The notes below the pieces were generated by a model, which worked only from the letters and a program-made list of their open reading frames with translations, searched no databases and was not told the origin of the DNA. Positions 1 through 9,218 of a DNA stretch of 15,280 nucleotides are shown in pieces. The translations under genes and the position numbers were made by a program. This DNA comes from Monoraphidium neglectum (taxonomy: Eukaryota; Chlorophyta; Chlorophyceae; Sphaeropleales; Selenastraceae): NCBI RefSeq assembly GCF_000611645.1, contig NW_014012983.1, positions 7,682 to 22,961 of the forward strand. The letters are read 5' to 3'. The stretch's first letter is position 1. Each line of letters begins with the position of its first letter.

Positions 1-1982
1 CCCCCCGACATAATTTGCTCGCGCATCATCCACCAGGTCCTGGAGGGCACCCCCCAGTTTGGGGGCCAGACCTACTCCACAACGCAGGCCAGCCAGCAGT
101 GGGGGGTCCGGGACGTGCCCACGCCGCGGCAGCTGGTGGCGCAGCTGGACCAATGGGTTGTCGGCCAGGCGGGCGCCAAGAAGGTGCGGGCCGTTTCCCT
201 GGACCCCCCCCCCTGCCACCTGCCATTCGTTCGCGTGCTCCAGGGGTGGTTGGCGGGCGAGAGGGGTCTGACTATTTGCGCGGCGCACGCGCTGGTACAG
301 TTGCACGAGGAAGGGGTTCGGCGAGTGCCGGGCCCCTGCTTGCGAGTGCAGTCCAGGGGTCGGCCGTCGGCCGTCGCGCCGCCAGCTGGCAGCTGGGACG
401 CCTGGCGTGCTTTCCTCTCCCTCTGCCCTCATTTGTTCAACCCCCACCCCATCTCGGTCCCCATCCTTTGCCCCTGCCACGACCCCGCTGCATATCAACA
501 CCCTCGGTCACCCCTGAAACCCTGACTCCGTGCCTCCGACGCAGCAGGCATAGCCCCCCTTCCCCGCCCCCCAAGCTAATGCCTGCACCACCCTTCACCC
601 TTCCCTCGGCACGCGCGCTAGACCCTTGCAGTGGCTGTGTACAATCATTTCCGGCGGCTGCAGAACAAGAAGCAGCTCCTGCAGCGCCCGCAGCAGCAGG
701 CCGGCGCGGCGGGCGGCCCCATGGTGCGGCGTGCGCCGCGAGGCGCGCGGGCCAGGTTTGGGCAGCGGCGAGCGCCCGCGCGCGCATGTTGGGGCCAGTG
801 CTCGCATGGCGTGCGCCGATACATGTTCTCTCGCAGCAGTTGCTCATCAAATTGCTTGATGCTCGGTTTCTCAAATTCTGCATCGTGCGACCCTGGCAAA
901 ACTTTTGGCCTCGGAACTCGTCCTGTGCCCAGGACCCCCAGGCGGGCCGCGTGGGGTTGATGGATGCCCTTCCCACAGAGCGCGGCGGCGCGGGCAGCCT
1001 CTCCGCCGGCAGCGCGGCGAGCGGCGGCGGCGGCGGGGACGCGGCGGCGGTGGCGGCGGCGCACGAGGAGTTTCTGGAGGTCGAGAAGAGCAACATGGTG
1101 ATGCTGGTGAGTGATCTGGGCCGATCTGATCCGATCTGGTCTGATCTGGCCGTGACGCAGCGTCGACGCATCGGTCCAGGCCGCGGGTGTGGGCGCGGGC
1201 GGCTCCCGCGGTCCCTCCTGCGCTGGGCTGTCGGCCGCCTCATCGCCATTCCCGGCTCCTGTCTCCCCTTGCGCAACCCCCTTGCCCGCGCCGCCCCCGC
1301 CCCCAGGGCCCCACCGGCAGCGGCAAGACGCTGCTGGCCAAGACCCTGGCGCGGCTGGTGAACGTGCCCTTCGCCATGGCGGACGCCACGACGCTCACAC
1401 AGGTGCGTCGGGGCGCCACGCGCCAACAGATAAGATCGGCGGGCGGGGTGGGCGGTCATTGCGCGGGGGCCGGGCGGCAGCCAAGGCGTGTGTGTGGCAG
1501 CCCGCCTGCGCCTTATGCCACCAGGCCGCCCGCCCTTCTGGCTGATGCTACCATGCATCCCTATTGACCACCCACATCATGGCCTGGCGCGCCCATCCCT
1601 AAACCATCCAGGCGGGCTATGTGGGCGATGACGTGGAGTCGATCATCTACAAGCTGCTGCAGGTCGGGGCCCAGGCTCCCGCTAGTGTTGAGGGCACGGG
1701 CAGGGATGAGGGTTTCAAGGTTGGGACGCTAGCGCCTGCTGCAACAGCCAGGGGGTCTGTTGGGGTCGGCACGGGCAGCCGAGCGGCGAGGGCGCAGGCT
1801 GCGGGCAGCCCGGCGGCCCTTCTCTGCATGAGCCTCCCAAATGCTGGGTTTTTTCAACGGAATTGTTTTTCTTCACCTGAAACCAACACACAACACAACT
1901 CTGCGCCGTTGTGCACCAAACCTCAGCAACCCCTGAAACCTGCGCCCCAGGCCGCCAACTTCAACGTGGAGGTGGCGCAGCA

Positions 1983-2018
<36 letters not shown>

Positions 2019-4789
2019 CAAGAAGAGCGCAGAGGGTGGGCGCGGGGGGGCTTCATTCTGTGGCCCGTGTATTGTATGCAGGGCAGGGCCTTTTTGTTCG
2101 CACATCCCTGGCAACTTGAGGACCCCCCCGAGGCTGGTGATGGGTGGTCGCCTGTGGTCAGGGATGGGGTTGCAAATTTCTGACGCCGCCCACGCGCGAA
2201 AGGTCCCAGTGCTGGTGGCGGTCAAGGTGGTTGAGTGGGTGCTGCGATTGCAAGTTGATGGGACGCGCGCGTGTGACAGGCAGCGGGGCCTTACAGACAC
2301 GGCCCTTGGAGTCGTTTCATCTAGCATGGGGGGAAGAGTTCTTGTTTGTGAGCGGGGCGGCAGGCATGGCAGAGACGAATTGCAGCTGGGAGGAGAGCAC
2401 TGGAGGTGACGGGACATGTCAATTTGGCTGCAATGGGGTTGTCACAAACAGTCATGTGCGCATCGTGCATTTCGTCCGGTCTCGTGGGGCACCCTCTGGC
2501 TCTGCCTGTCTCTCATGCGTGCCCTCACTCCCCCCTCCCCCCCAGGCGTGACCATCACGCGTGACGTCAGCGGGGAGGGCGTGCAGCAGGCCCTGCTCAA
2601 GATGCTGGAGGGCACGCAGGTGATGCCCACTGCAGCCCGGCTGAGCCGGCGCACAAAAAATTAGCCTCCAAATCTCACTCCAGAAAACGCACGGCACCTG
2701 CGCAGCAGCCTCTACCCGGTCTTTGCTGATTCGTCGCAGAGTGATGATGAGCTGGGCTCGGGCGGCCGCCGCTGCAGTCGACTGCCAAAGCTCAAGGCAT
2801 TCATGGTGGGTTTAGCAGCACTGCGCGCACCCCTAACCGCACACCTGGATGCATCCTCCATCCAGGTCAACGTGCCGGAGAAGGGCGGCCGCAAAAACCC
2901 CCGCGGGGAGTTCATCACGGTGGGTTTTTTGAATGGCTTTGGAAGGCAGGGGGCAAAGGGGCGAGGGGACGATAGGGGTGGGCGGTGCGAGACCCGCTCA
3001 TGGGCTGGTAGAAACTGCTTTGGGAACCAGCCATCAAGCCAGCCGGGCCAACTTCTCATCTGTAGCTGCCAGCCTGCTCTTCCCCACCCTCGGAGCGCCC
3101 CCTGCGTTTGGCCTTCTGGCCAGCTGCTCGCTCGACGCCCTTCCTCATCACACCACCCGCCCACCCTGCGTCGTGGCCGTGGCCGACGCCCCCCAAGGTC
3201 GACACCAAAGACATCCTGTTCATAGTGGGGGGCGCCTTCATCGACCTGGAGCGCCAGCTCATGGAGAGCAGGCACCAGGCGTCCATCGGCTTCGGCAGCA
3301 AGGTGGGCCGGCATCACTCGCACGGGGCCCGGGGTGAACGACGTGTCATTCGCCACTGGCTGGATGGGACATTTGCGGGCGTCGTGTCCCCAAATATTGG
3401 TGCAGCTCAATCGGGCGCCCAGGACAACGAGGGTCCTCCTCCTGCGTGCCAAACCGCTCGCCCAACCCCTCAGGTGCGCGCCGCCAGCATGGGGCGCCAC
3501 GGCGGCCCCCGCATCGCGTCGGCCATCCTGCGCCAGGTGGGTTGGCATTATGACGAGGTCTCCCTTCCTAAGCACCGCGTGCAGCAAAGTTGCGGCCTGT
3601 GCCAAAACGGCACCTGCAGCCAACAGAGCGCTGTGGGCACTGTGCTGCCAGCGCAGCCCCAGCAGCCTTTCGCTTTTATGCACAGGGAAATCACCAACCG
3701 CCCTGTCACTTTTTTTCAACACCAGCCTCAAATGGTTCTGCAATCTACTTATCTGGGAACCGTAGGTGGAGCACTCTGACCTGATCCACTACGGCCTCAT
3801 CCCCGAGTTTGTGGGCCGCCTGCCCATCATCTCCGTGCTGCAGGCAAGCGCGCGTCAGCACGTCGGCAGCTAGGGTTTCCCTCAGGGCCACTGGGCAGTG
3901 TATGGGCATGCGCAGGCTGAAGCAGCGTGGAAGCGGTCGCGCACGCAGTGGTTTGAGCCAGGGACGCGCACCTGTATCGTGTGGTTAGCCAGCCCCGCGC
4001 ACACACTCAGGCATGCGTGCATGTCTCCCTCCCTCACCCCTGCTTCGGCTTGCTTCATATCTCTATTTCTCCCCCCACACACACACGCGTGCACACACAC
4101 TCTCACACATACACACACACACACGCACACACACACACACCCTGTAGGAGCTTAACGAGGACGAGCTGGTGCGCGTGCTGTCGGAGCCGCGCAACGCGCT
4201 CATCAAGCAGGTGGGGCTCGCAGCCACCCTCCAGGGCGCCCAGGGTCCGGGCTGCTTCGGTCGGCTCGGGCCCAAGGCGTGCATGTTCCTGTTATCATAG
4301 CGCCATAACAAGGCGCTTCCTTGTAGCTTCTTCTGTCCTCATCCGCAGCCTTGCACAGTTGGTGCAAAGATCATTCTCAAATCGCCTCCATCCTACAAAT
4401 TCTTCTGAACGACCAACTATCCTCTGCCCCTGTTGACATGACCGCAGTATCAGCAGCTGTTCAGGCTCAGCGGCGCCCGCTTCACGGTCACGCCTGCCGG
4501 CGTCCGCGCCATCGCGCGCCGCGCGCTCTCCCGCGGCACCGGCACGCGCTCCCTCCGCTCTATAATGGAGTCCCTGCTGCAGGGCGCGATGTACGAGGTT
4601 GCGGATCACGCGCCCGGCGCAACCTCGGACGGCAAGGCGGGGGCCTCGGGCCTGCGGAAGCTGGTGGTGCTGGACGAGGACGGGGTCGTCCAAGGGACGG
4701 GCGCGCGCATCGTTGAGGGGGACGAGGTTGAGCAGATCAAGGGGACCGTGGGCGATGATGACAGCGAGATTGCAGCTGAGGTGCGGTGA
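1..4789 (+). CDS. clpX: ClpX, ATP-dependent unfoldase of ClpXP protease (5'-truncated, 13 exons visible)
   Basis: AAA+ unfoldase that feeds substrates to the ClpP peptidase; the plant and animal homologues are mitochondrial. Exons read from homology and splice sites: 1-183, 622-723 (end uncertain), 933-1106 (start uncertain), 1307-1402, 1612-1662, 1951-2035, 2546-2619, 2866-2919, 3198-3302, 3474-3536, 3766-3843, 4148-4210, 4448-4789 (TGA). Apart from the uncertain exon 2/3 join, phases agree throughout. Motifs in order: VVGQ...AKK and AVAVYNHF; Walker A GPTGSGKT (exon 4); pore loop GYVGDDVE (exon 5); Walker [11 protein letters not shown] (exon 6); [14 protein letters not shown] (exon 7); GGRKNP loop (exon 8, N where bacteria have RKH); sensor 1 ILFIVGGAF and ClpP-binding IGF loop SIGFG (exon 9); IPEFVGRLP with the arginine finger (exon 11); sensor 2 [10 protein letters not shown] (exon 13). 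The IGF loop separates it from HslU. About 489 aa are visible. The N-terminal zinc-binding domain and the start codon lie upstream of the window. Confidence 0.95.
184..621 (+). other. clpX intron 1
   Basis: 438-bp intron with donor AAG|GTGCGG and acceptor GCTAG|ACC. Joining here gives [12 protein letters not shown], matching the ClpX consensus [12 protein letters not shown] without a gap. A CAG at 629-631 would also look like an acceptor but breaks the frame. It holds C-rich, low-complexity sequence; no gene or repeat family is recognised. Confidence 0.8.
724..978 (+). other. clpX intron 2, boundaries uncertain
   Basis: The stretch between the conserved YNHFRRL block and [10 protein letters not shown] is a variable linker in ClpX, so homology does not fix the splice sites. 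Two phase-consistent solutions are visible. One is donor 724 (ATG|GTGCGG) to acceptor 932 (GCCCAG|GAC), phase 0. The other is donor 731 (C|GTGCGC) to acceptor 978 (CCCACAG|AG), phase 1. They differ by 13 residues. The exon 3 side encodes a Gly/Ala/Ser-rich linker in either case. Confidence 0.5.
2036..2545 (+). other. clpX intron 6
   Basis: 510-bp phase-1 intron, donor GAGG|GTGGGC and acceptor with a long pyrimidine run CCCCCAG|GC. It is the longest intron seen in this gene. Splicing gives [17 protein letters not shown]. No coding sequence, repeat or RNA gene was recognised inside. Confidence 0.85.
2740..2805 (+). other. candidate cassette exon inside clpX intron 7
   Basis: A 66-bp stretch is preceded by TCGCAG and followed by GTGGGT. 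It is phase 0 at both ends, so it could be included without breaking the ClpX frame. It would add 22 residues beginning SDDELGSGG between EGTQ and VNVPEKGG, next to the central-pore loop. Normal ClpX joins those blocks directly, so the constitutive mRNA should skip it. The downstream intron would be only 60 bp. It may be chance. Confidence 0.2.
3844..4147 (+). other. clpX intron 11, GC-AG type, with CA repeat
   Basis: 304-bp intron with the non-consensus donor CAG|GCAAGC and acceptor CTGTAG|GAG. The join [15 protein letters not shown] is phase 0 and matches ClpX. It is the only GC donor among the visible introns of the gene. A CA-rich microsatellite fills the 3' part up to the acceptor. Confidence 0.85.
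4076..4140 (+). repeat. imperfect (CA)n microsatellite
   Basis: About 65 bp of CA dinucleotides with a few CG, CT and AT interruptions, ending seven bases before the intron 11 acceptor junction. It replaces the usual pyrimidine tract. Confidence 0.9.
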
Positions 4790-5640
4790 GGCGCCGGCCG
4801 GCCTGCCGCGGGTGACCCAGCTGCGAGAGGGTGGCGCCCCGCGTCACGCGCACGCCCGGCCGCGCGCCGTCGCCGGTGGGCGGGCGCTTTCTCGGCGGCA
4901 GGGCGCTGTTTGCATCTCGATAGCTCCAAGGGTTGCGGCGGCGGCGTGTCTTTGGACGTTCTTTGTTCCTTTCCATTTTTGGCAAAAGCTGGCCCACGGG
5001 CCGTTGACTGAGTTGATGGCCCCACATTCCCTTTTCAGGGGCACAACTAGGTCTTCAGTCTATTTGCCGTTTCTAGCATGTACAACAACCCATGAGTCGC
5101 AATTCGTGTACCAAACCTTGCGTTTTGCTGCACGCTCCTCCGACAAAGGCTGCTGCCGTGAAAGCTCGGCCTGCGCCGCCTGCCCGCCGCGCTGCCGTCC
5201 GCACCTCGCGGCGGCTGGTGTCTGCCGGGGCCCGCGCCGGCCCGCTCGCCCTGCACGCAGCTGAAGCGTGGTGCCGCGGGCGCGGCTGTTGTGCCTGTCT
5301 CAATCTTTGTACGTGTCCCGCGTGTTTTTTGGGTTCCTGGAGTGGTGTCGTGCCTAGCCCGTGCACTGCAGCAGGACACCGCGGTCCCGCTTGCACGCGC
5401 CGGCTTTGCATGGCACGCGCACAGGCGTCTGTGCTTGCACAACGCGGCTGCCGCCCCGCCGCTGTGCCTCACACGCGCACGTCTGCTGTACCCACCGTTT
5501 ACGCCAGCTTGGCTGCTGCCGCGGCGCGTGGCTCGGGGCGCGACCGACCAACCCGTCTTTGACCGCGGCGGAACCTGTTTAAGCCTGCCAGCCACCTGAG
5601 GCTGGCAGCTGCTATTTGCAGACTCGACGGCCAGCTTTTC
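4790..5640. other. clpX 3' flank and spacer, no gene supported
   Basis: Follows the clpX stop codon. Open frames here are GC-driven, rich in Arg, Ala, Pro and Cys, and match no family I recognise. No clear TGTAA-type polyadenylation signal, common in volvocalean algae, was seen close to the stop. From about 5390 faint similarity to the 5' flank of the second MYND unit begins. Confidence 0.6.
5585..5608. repeat. perfect short inverted repeat (hairpin)
   Basis: CTGCCAGCC and GGCTGGCAG form a 9-bp perfect stem around a 6-base loop in the non-coding spacer. No obvious role; it could be chance. Confidence 0.6.
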
Positions 5641-6816
5641 CGCAGCTGCACGCTCTGCTAAACCCGCTCCGTCCCACTGACAGCTGTGTACATCACGCTC
5701 TGCGCTAGGGTGCCCATCCCGAGCGCCCGCTGCTGCGCGACATATGTACCAGCACCGTGACGGCACTGCCTAGAGGATTGGTGTTGCGTTTTGGTGGCTG
5801 CGTGTGATGTGCTGCCGATCATCGCTGCATCAGGCGCACCCTCCTGCTCTTGTATCATACGTTGTCCCATTTGTACCGCGCGCTCTCGAGCACAGTAGGG
5901 TAGGCGCCATCTGTAAGATACGAATTGGTCGGCTTCATGGAAGTCAGTGGGCAGCTGCTCCAGGCAACAGGCTTGAGGCAACCAGTTAAGGTGTCCGAAC
6001 AGCAGGTCCCCCAACCCCTGCTGACGTCAGATCCCGGAACTGCTTCAACCTGGGGGCAGCGGGTGGAGCGATGATTGCAATGCACCCGCTTGGCGTCTTG
6101 GATGGCACGCGGAACGGCTTGGTCGCACGATGAGGAGGTGGCGTGTGCCCGGGTGCCGGTCGTGCTTGCTGATTGGCAGCCCTGTCTTTGAAGGCAGCTG
6201 GGGCGAGCAAGCAGCTGTCTTCAGACTGTTACAAACGGTGTGCTGGCTGCTGGACCCTACCATGAGCCCCGGCAAAAACCCGTGCACGAGTCCGCCGCAT
6301 GCTCAGGGGATGTGCGGCACTTGCGCAGGGAAAGGAGCGACCACAAGCAGCTGCTTAGCTACAGCACTGGCCTGCAGGCCAACGCGGAGCGTTCGACCAG
6401 ATGTTCAATACCGCTTTTGAGTAGTAAAGGGCTACAGCATGCTAGGTAGTGGTGAGGGATGAGGCATGCAGTAAGTCGAAACCTGAGCAGCAGTGCAGTA
6501 GCCCGGCCGACCCCGAGTGACACGGGTGCGCTTTGCAGTCGGACCTGGCCTGGCTGTGTTCCACAATAGCAAGTGGTGGAGTGTTGGCGCCAGTGCACAC
6601 GGCATTTCATAAGTGCGTCCAGAACTCAAGATGGGTCCGATACGAGAGGATGTCAGCTGAGCAGTAGTAATGTCATGCACCCGCGGCACCCACCTCGAGT
6701 GACACTGGTGCATACGGTTGGCAGTCAAACCTGGCCTGGCTTTGTCACACCACAGCGAGGTTTGGAATGTCAGCGCCAGTGCGTTCGGCATTTGACAAGA
6801 TCGTCGAGGCCTCAAG
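5641..6816 (+). other. 5' flank of MYND gene A (non-coding)
   Basis: More than 1.1 kb upstream of the start codon. It aligns with the 5' flank of gene B but with many substitutions and indels. Insertions whose length is not a multiple of three shift the frames, for example near 5850 against 10205, so a conserved protein here is unlikely. Probably promoter and 5' UTR. The last 330 bp carry an internal duplication (see 6485-6840). Confidence 0.55.
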
Positions 6817-6840
6817 ATGGGGCCGATACAAGAGGAAGAC
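6485..6840 (+). repeat. degenerate tandem repeat of the gene A start region
   Basis: Two adjacent units (about 6485-6658 and 6659-6840) share, in order, a GAGCAG motif, CGAGTGACAC, ACCTGGCCTGGCT, GCGCCAGTGC, CGGCATTT and CTCAAGATGG. GCGCC occurs at 6587 and 6773, a period of 186 bp. Unit 1 includes a decoy start reading MGPIREDVS then stop, against MGPIQEEDV in the real start. Gene B has only the equivalent of unit 2. Confidence 0.8.
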
Positions 6841-6988
6841 GTGCACAACCTGCTGGATCAGGTCGAGTCGTACAGTGCCACCCTCCGCGAACCTCGCCAA
6901 CCCCAGCCCAAGAAGGACTTCAATGTCGCTCTCGGGGAGCCCAGCGACGCGCTGTCGCCCGGCTTGCTGCAGCGCCTGCTGCGGGTGA
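6767..6988 (+). other. upstream ORF overlapping the gene A start
   Basis: An ATG 50 bp upstream of the proposed start opens a 73-codon frame (MSAPVRSAFDKIVEASR...) in a different frame and runs past the main ATG. The same uORF occurs in gene B (11604-11825). If it is in the mRNA it would reduce initiation at the main ATG. Alternatively it is only 5' UTR sequence. Conservation is uninformative because this whole block is nearly identical in both copies. Confidence 0.3.
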
Positions 6989-8801
6989 CGCGCGAGCTTG
7001 AGCTGCATCACCAGGCGCACCTGCTCATGCAAAGCCTCATGCCAGTCATCTACATGGAGCCAGAATGGCTGGAGCAGGTGGGGCCCCCGGATGGCGAACT
7101 TTGCAGCCGGCGCTCAGGCCCGCTGCGCCGCCCCGTCGCCAACACATCAGCCACGGCGTGTCACCCCAAGCACGACTAAGCCCCGGCACCCCGCCCCGCT
7201 CGGCGCCCCACCTGCAGCTGGCGACATTACCCGGCTACGGCGCAGCGCTCTCATATGTGCTGCGCAGGTGGGGCCATGACGGCCACATCAATTCTGACAC
7301 GTGTCACCTGATCGCAGAGGTACTGCTCAAGCAGGCGCACGAGGGCGCAGCGCGCGCCTTTGCAGAGGGGCTACTGGAAGACCCGGATGCCCTCGCAAAC
7401 GGCCTGCTGACGGCCGCGTTCCCTGGAGCGGACGGCGGGCCGGCGCCGCAGGGAGGGGCGCATATTCTCAGCGATGCGAGGGCCGTCTCATCGCTGGGGC
7501 GCGCGATGCAGCTGTGCGACGGCAGCCCGGCAGCCGCGCGGCTGGCTGCCCGCTGCGCGGCGTCGCCGAGCGCGGTCGCGCACGCGGCGCGGCTCGTGGT
7601 GCAGGGCAGCAGCAGCGGTGGCGGCAGCGCCACCGCAGGTGGCACCAGTGCGCACGTCCCCGCCGCCACATTGTCTCGGGCCGTTGCGTTCCTCCGCCAC
7701 ACCGTCGACAGGTGCGCCGGCGACGCGCAGGCCGACCTCTGTGCGCGGCTGTCCGCCACCCCGGGGTTCTGCGCGGCGGCCGGCGCCCTCCTCGCCGACC
7801 CGGCCCCTGCGCAGCGCAGGGCGGATTGCCTCGAGATTCTCCTGGCCATCCTCACTCGCCGGCCCTGCCAGCCGGCGATCGCCGCCGCCGCCGAAGCGGC
7901 GGATGCGCCCGGCGCGCTGCCCGCGCTCGTGCGGCTACTCGACAGCACTGAGCCGCTGGCGAGGTGCGGCGCGGCGGTCCTGCTGTACTCCGCTATGTCA
8001 GCATCTTCGGGCTGCAGGGCCGCTATGGGCCGCCCGCCGGCCGTCGCGGCTCTCGTGGCGCTGCTGCGGCGTGAAGGGGCCGGCGGCTGCGCGTGCGGGC
8101 CGCGTGCCATATGCATGACCTGCACCTGCGCGTGCAGCATTCTCGACAAGCTCGCCAGTCCCAGCAGCAGCGACTGGGCATGCACGTTGGCGCGGCTCCT
8201 GGCGTCGGCGCCGGCTGCCCTGGCAGCAATCTCGCGGCGAATCGACATGCAAGCACGGGCTGCTTCTGACGTTTTGCAGCTGGCGATGCTTGCCAGGCTG
8301 CTCTGCGCCGTAGTGTGCGAGCCGGGGCGGCAGGGGCGGCGCGACCTGTTGCGCAGTCTCGCCGCTGCGCCCTGCCTCATGGCGGCGGCCGGCCAGGCCC
8401 TGGAGGCCGTGCTCGCGCCCACCTCGCCCTTTCACCAGCACAGCCTGGGGCAGTTGCTGCGCGCATGCCTGGCGGCGTCACTCTGCTGCCTCGTTGGCGG
8501 CGCATCTGTGTTCAGCCCAGCAGCGGCCCGCGAAGCGACGACAGACGCAGGCGAGGCGGCGGCGACGGCGGCGGCGGCGGCCGCCGCCGTGCGGGCGGGG
8601 GCACCTGGGCTGGTGGTCGCGCTGCAGGGGAGGGCGCGGCGCGCACAGTCGCTGGCGCTGCCCCCATTGGAGGCTTCTCTGGCTTTTCCGTATTACATGC
8701 AGCCCGGGTTTGCTGCCACAGATGAGGCGGCGATGTCCTGCCTGCTGCGACTGTTGAGCGCGCAGCAGCAGCAGCAGCAGCAGCCGCGGCAGCAGCAGCC
8801 G

Positions 8802-8854
<53 letters not shown>

Positions 8855-8886
8855 GCCGCAGCAGCCGCCCCGGCAGCAGCAGCAGC

Positions 8887-8929
<43 letters not shown>

Positions 8930-9124
8930 ACGGTCAAATTTACAACGGCCTGGGAATCCAGCTGCTCTCTGCTGTGCAGTGTGCGGCAAGACCGCCGAAG
9001 CTGACGGCGTGCGGTTGAAGCTGTGTGCGGGCTGCAGGGCGGCGCGCTTCTGCTCCGACGCATGCTACAAGGCGGGGTGGAGGGGCGGCCACAAGCAGCA
9101 GTGCCTGGCAGCGCAGGCGGCTGC

Positions 9125-9171
<47 letters not shown>

Positions 9172-9218
9172 GGGCTGGAGGCCAGCCAGAGGAAGCAGCG
9201 TCAACCAGCCATAGCTAG
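6817..9218 (+). CDS. ARM-like repeat, poly-Q, MYND zinc-finger protein (copy A)
   Basis: Exons 6817-7077 and 7218-9218 (stop TAG) encode 753 aa. The ATG is chosen because an in-frame TGA lies just upstream (6793) and the reading frame is kept in copy B. Residues about 1-600 are Ala/Leu-rich and helical. Around 319-375, GALPALVRLLDS...AAVLLYSAM...AVAALVALLRREG resembles armadillo repeats. A Cys-rich stretch (CACGPRAICMTCTCAC) follows, then an Ala run. Residues 603-658 are mostly glutamine. A MYND finger spans residues 673-716, with CAVC, CAGC, CSDAC and HKQQC supplying the ligands. A second run of 15 Q precedes the C-terminus. MYND fingers bind proline-rich peptides in partner proteins; ARM folds also bind proteins, so a scaffold or adaptor role is a fair inference. 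No enzymatic domain such as SET is seen. The specific function is unknown. No signal peptide or membrane segment is evident. Confidence 0.85.
7078..7217 (+). other. intron of MYND gene A
   Basis: 140-bp phase-0 intron, donor GAGCAG|GTGGGG, acceptor CACCTGCAG|CTG. It contains an in-frame stop (7177-7179), so it must be spliced for the long second exon to be joined. Its position is identical in gene B. Confidence 0.85.
8763..8930 (+). repeat. CAG/CAA poly-glutamine tract 1 of gene A
   Basis: About 56 codons, nearly all CAG with a few CAA and occasional Pro, Arg or Trp. It links the ARM-like part to the MYND finger. Long pure CAG runs suggest length polymorphism. Confidence 0.95.
9126..9170 (+). 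repeat. pure CAG tract 2 of gene A
   Basis: Fifteen uninterrupted CAG codons just downstream of the MYND finger. Gene B has 14 at the same place. Confidence 0.95.

Noticed and set aside
15..1361. 448-codon open frame on the plus strand at the start of the window
   Set aside because: It runs through clpX introns in the wrong frame for most of its length. Only its part after about 933 coincides with a ClpX exon. Long open frames are expected in this GC-rich DNA.
437..1558. 373-codon frame on the minus strand
   Set aside because: Antisense to clpX exons; Arg/Pro/Ala-rich with no recognised domain.
5047..5766. 239-codon frame on the minus strand in the spacer
   Set aside because: Low-complexity composition, no motif, and it crosses from the clpX spacer into the diverged 5' flank of unit A without conservation in unit B.
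5658..6014. Minus-strand frame with partial resemblance to 10123-10479 (shared YRWR and similar)
   Set aside because: The DNA is homologous through the tandem duplication, but indels not divisible by three shift the frame between the copies, so protein-level selection is not supported.
7304..8422. 372-codon minus-strand frame opposite gene A
   Set aside because: Shadow of a GC-rich coding exon; the plus-strand product has the recognisable ARM-like and MYND features.
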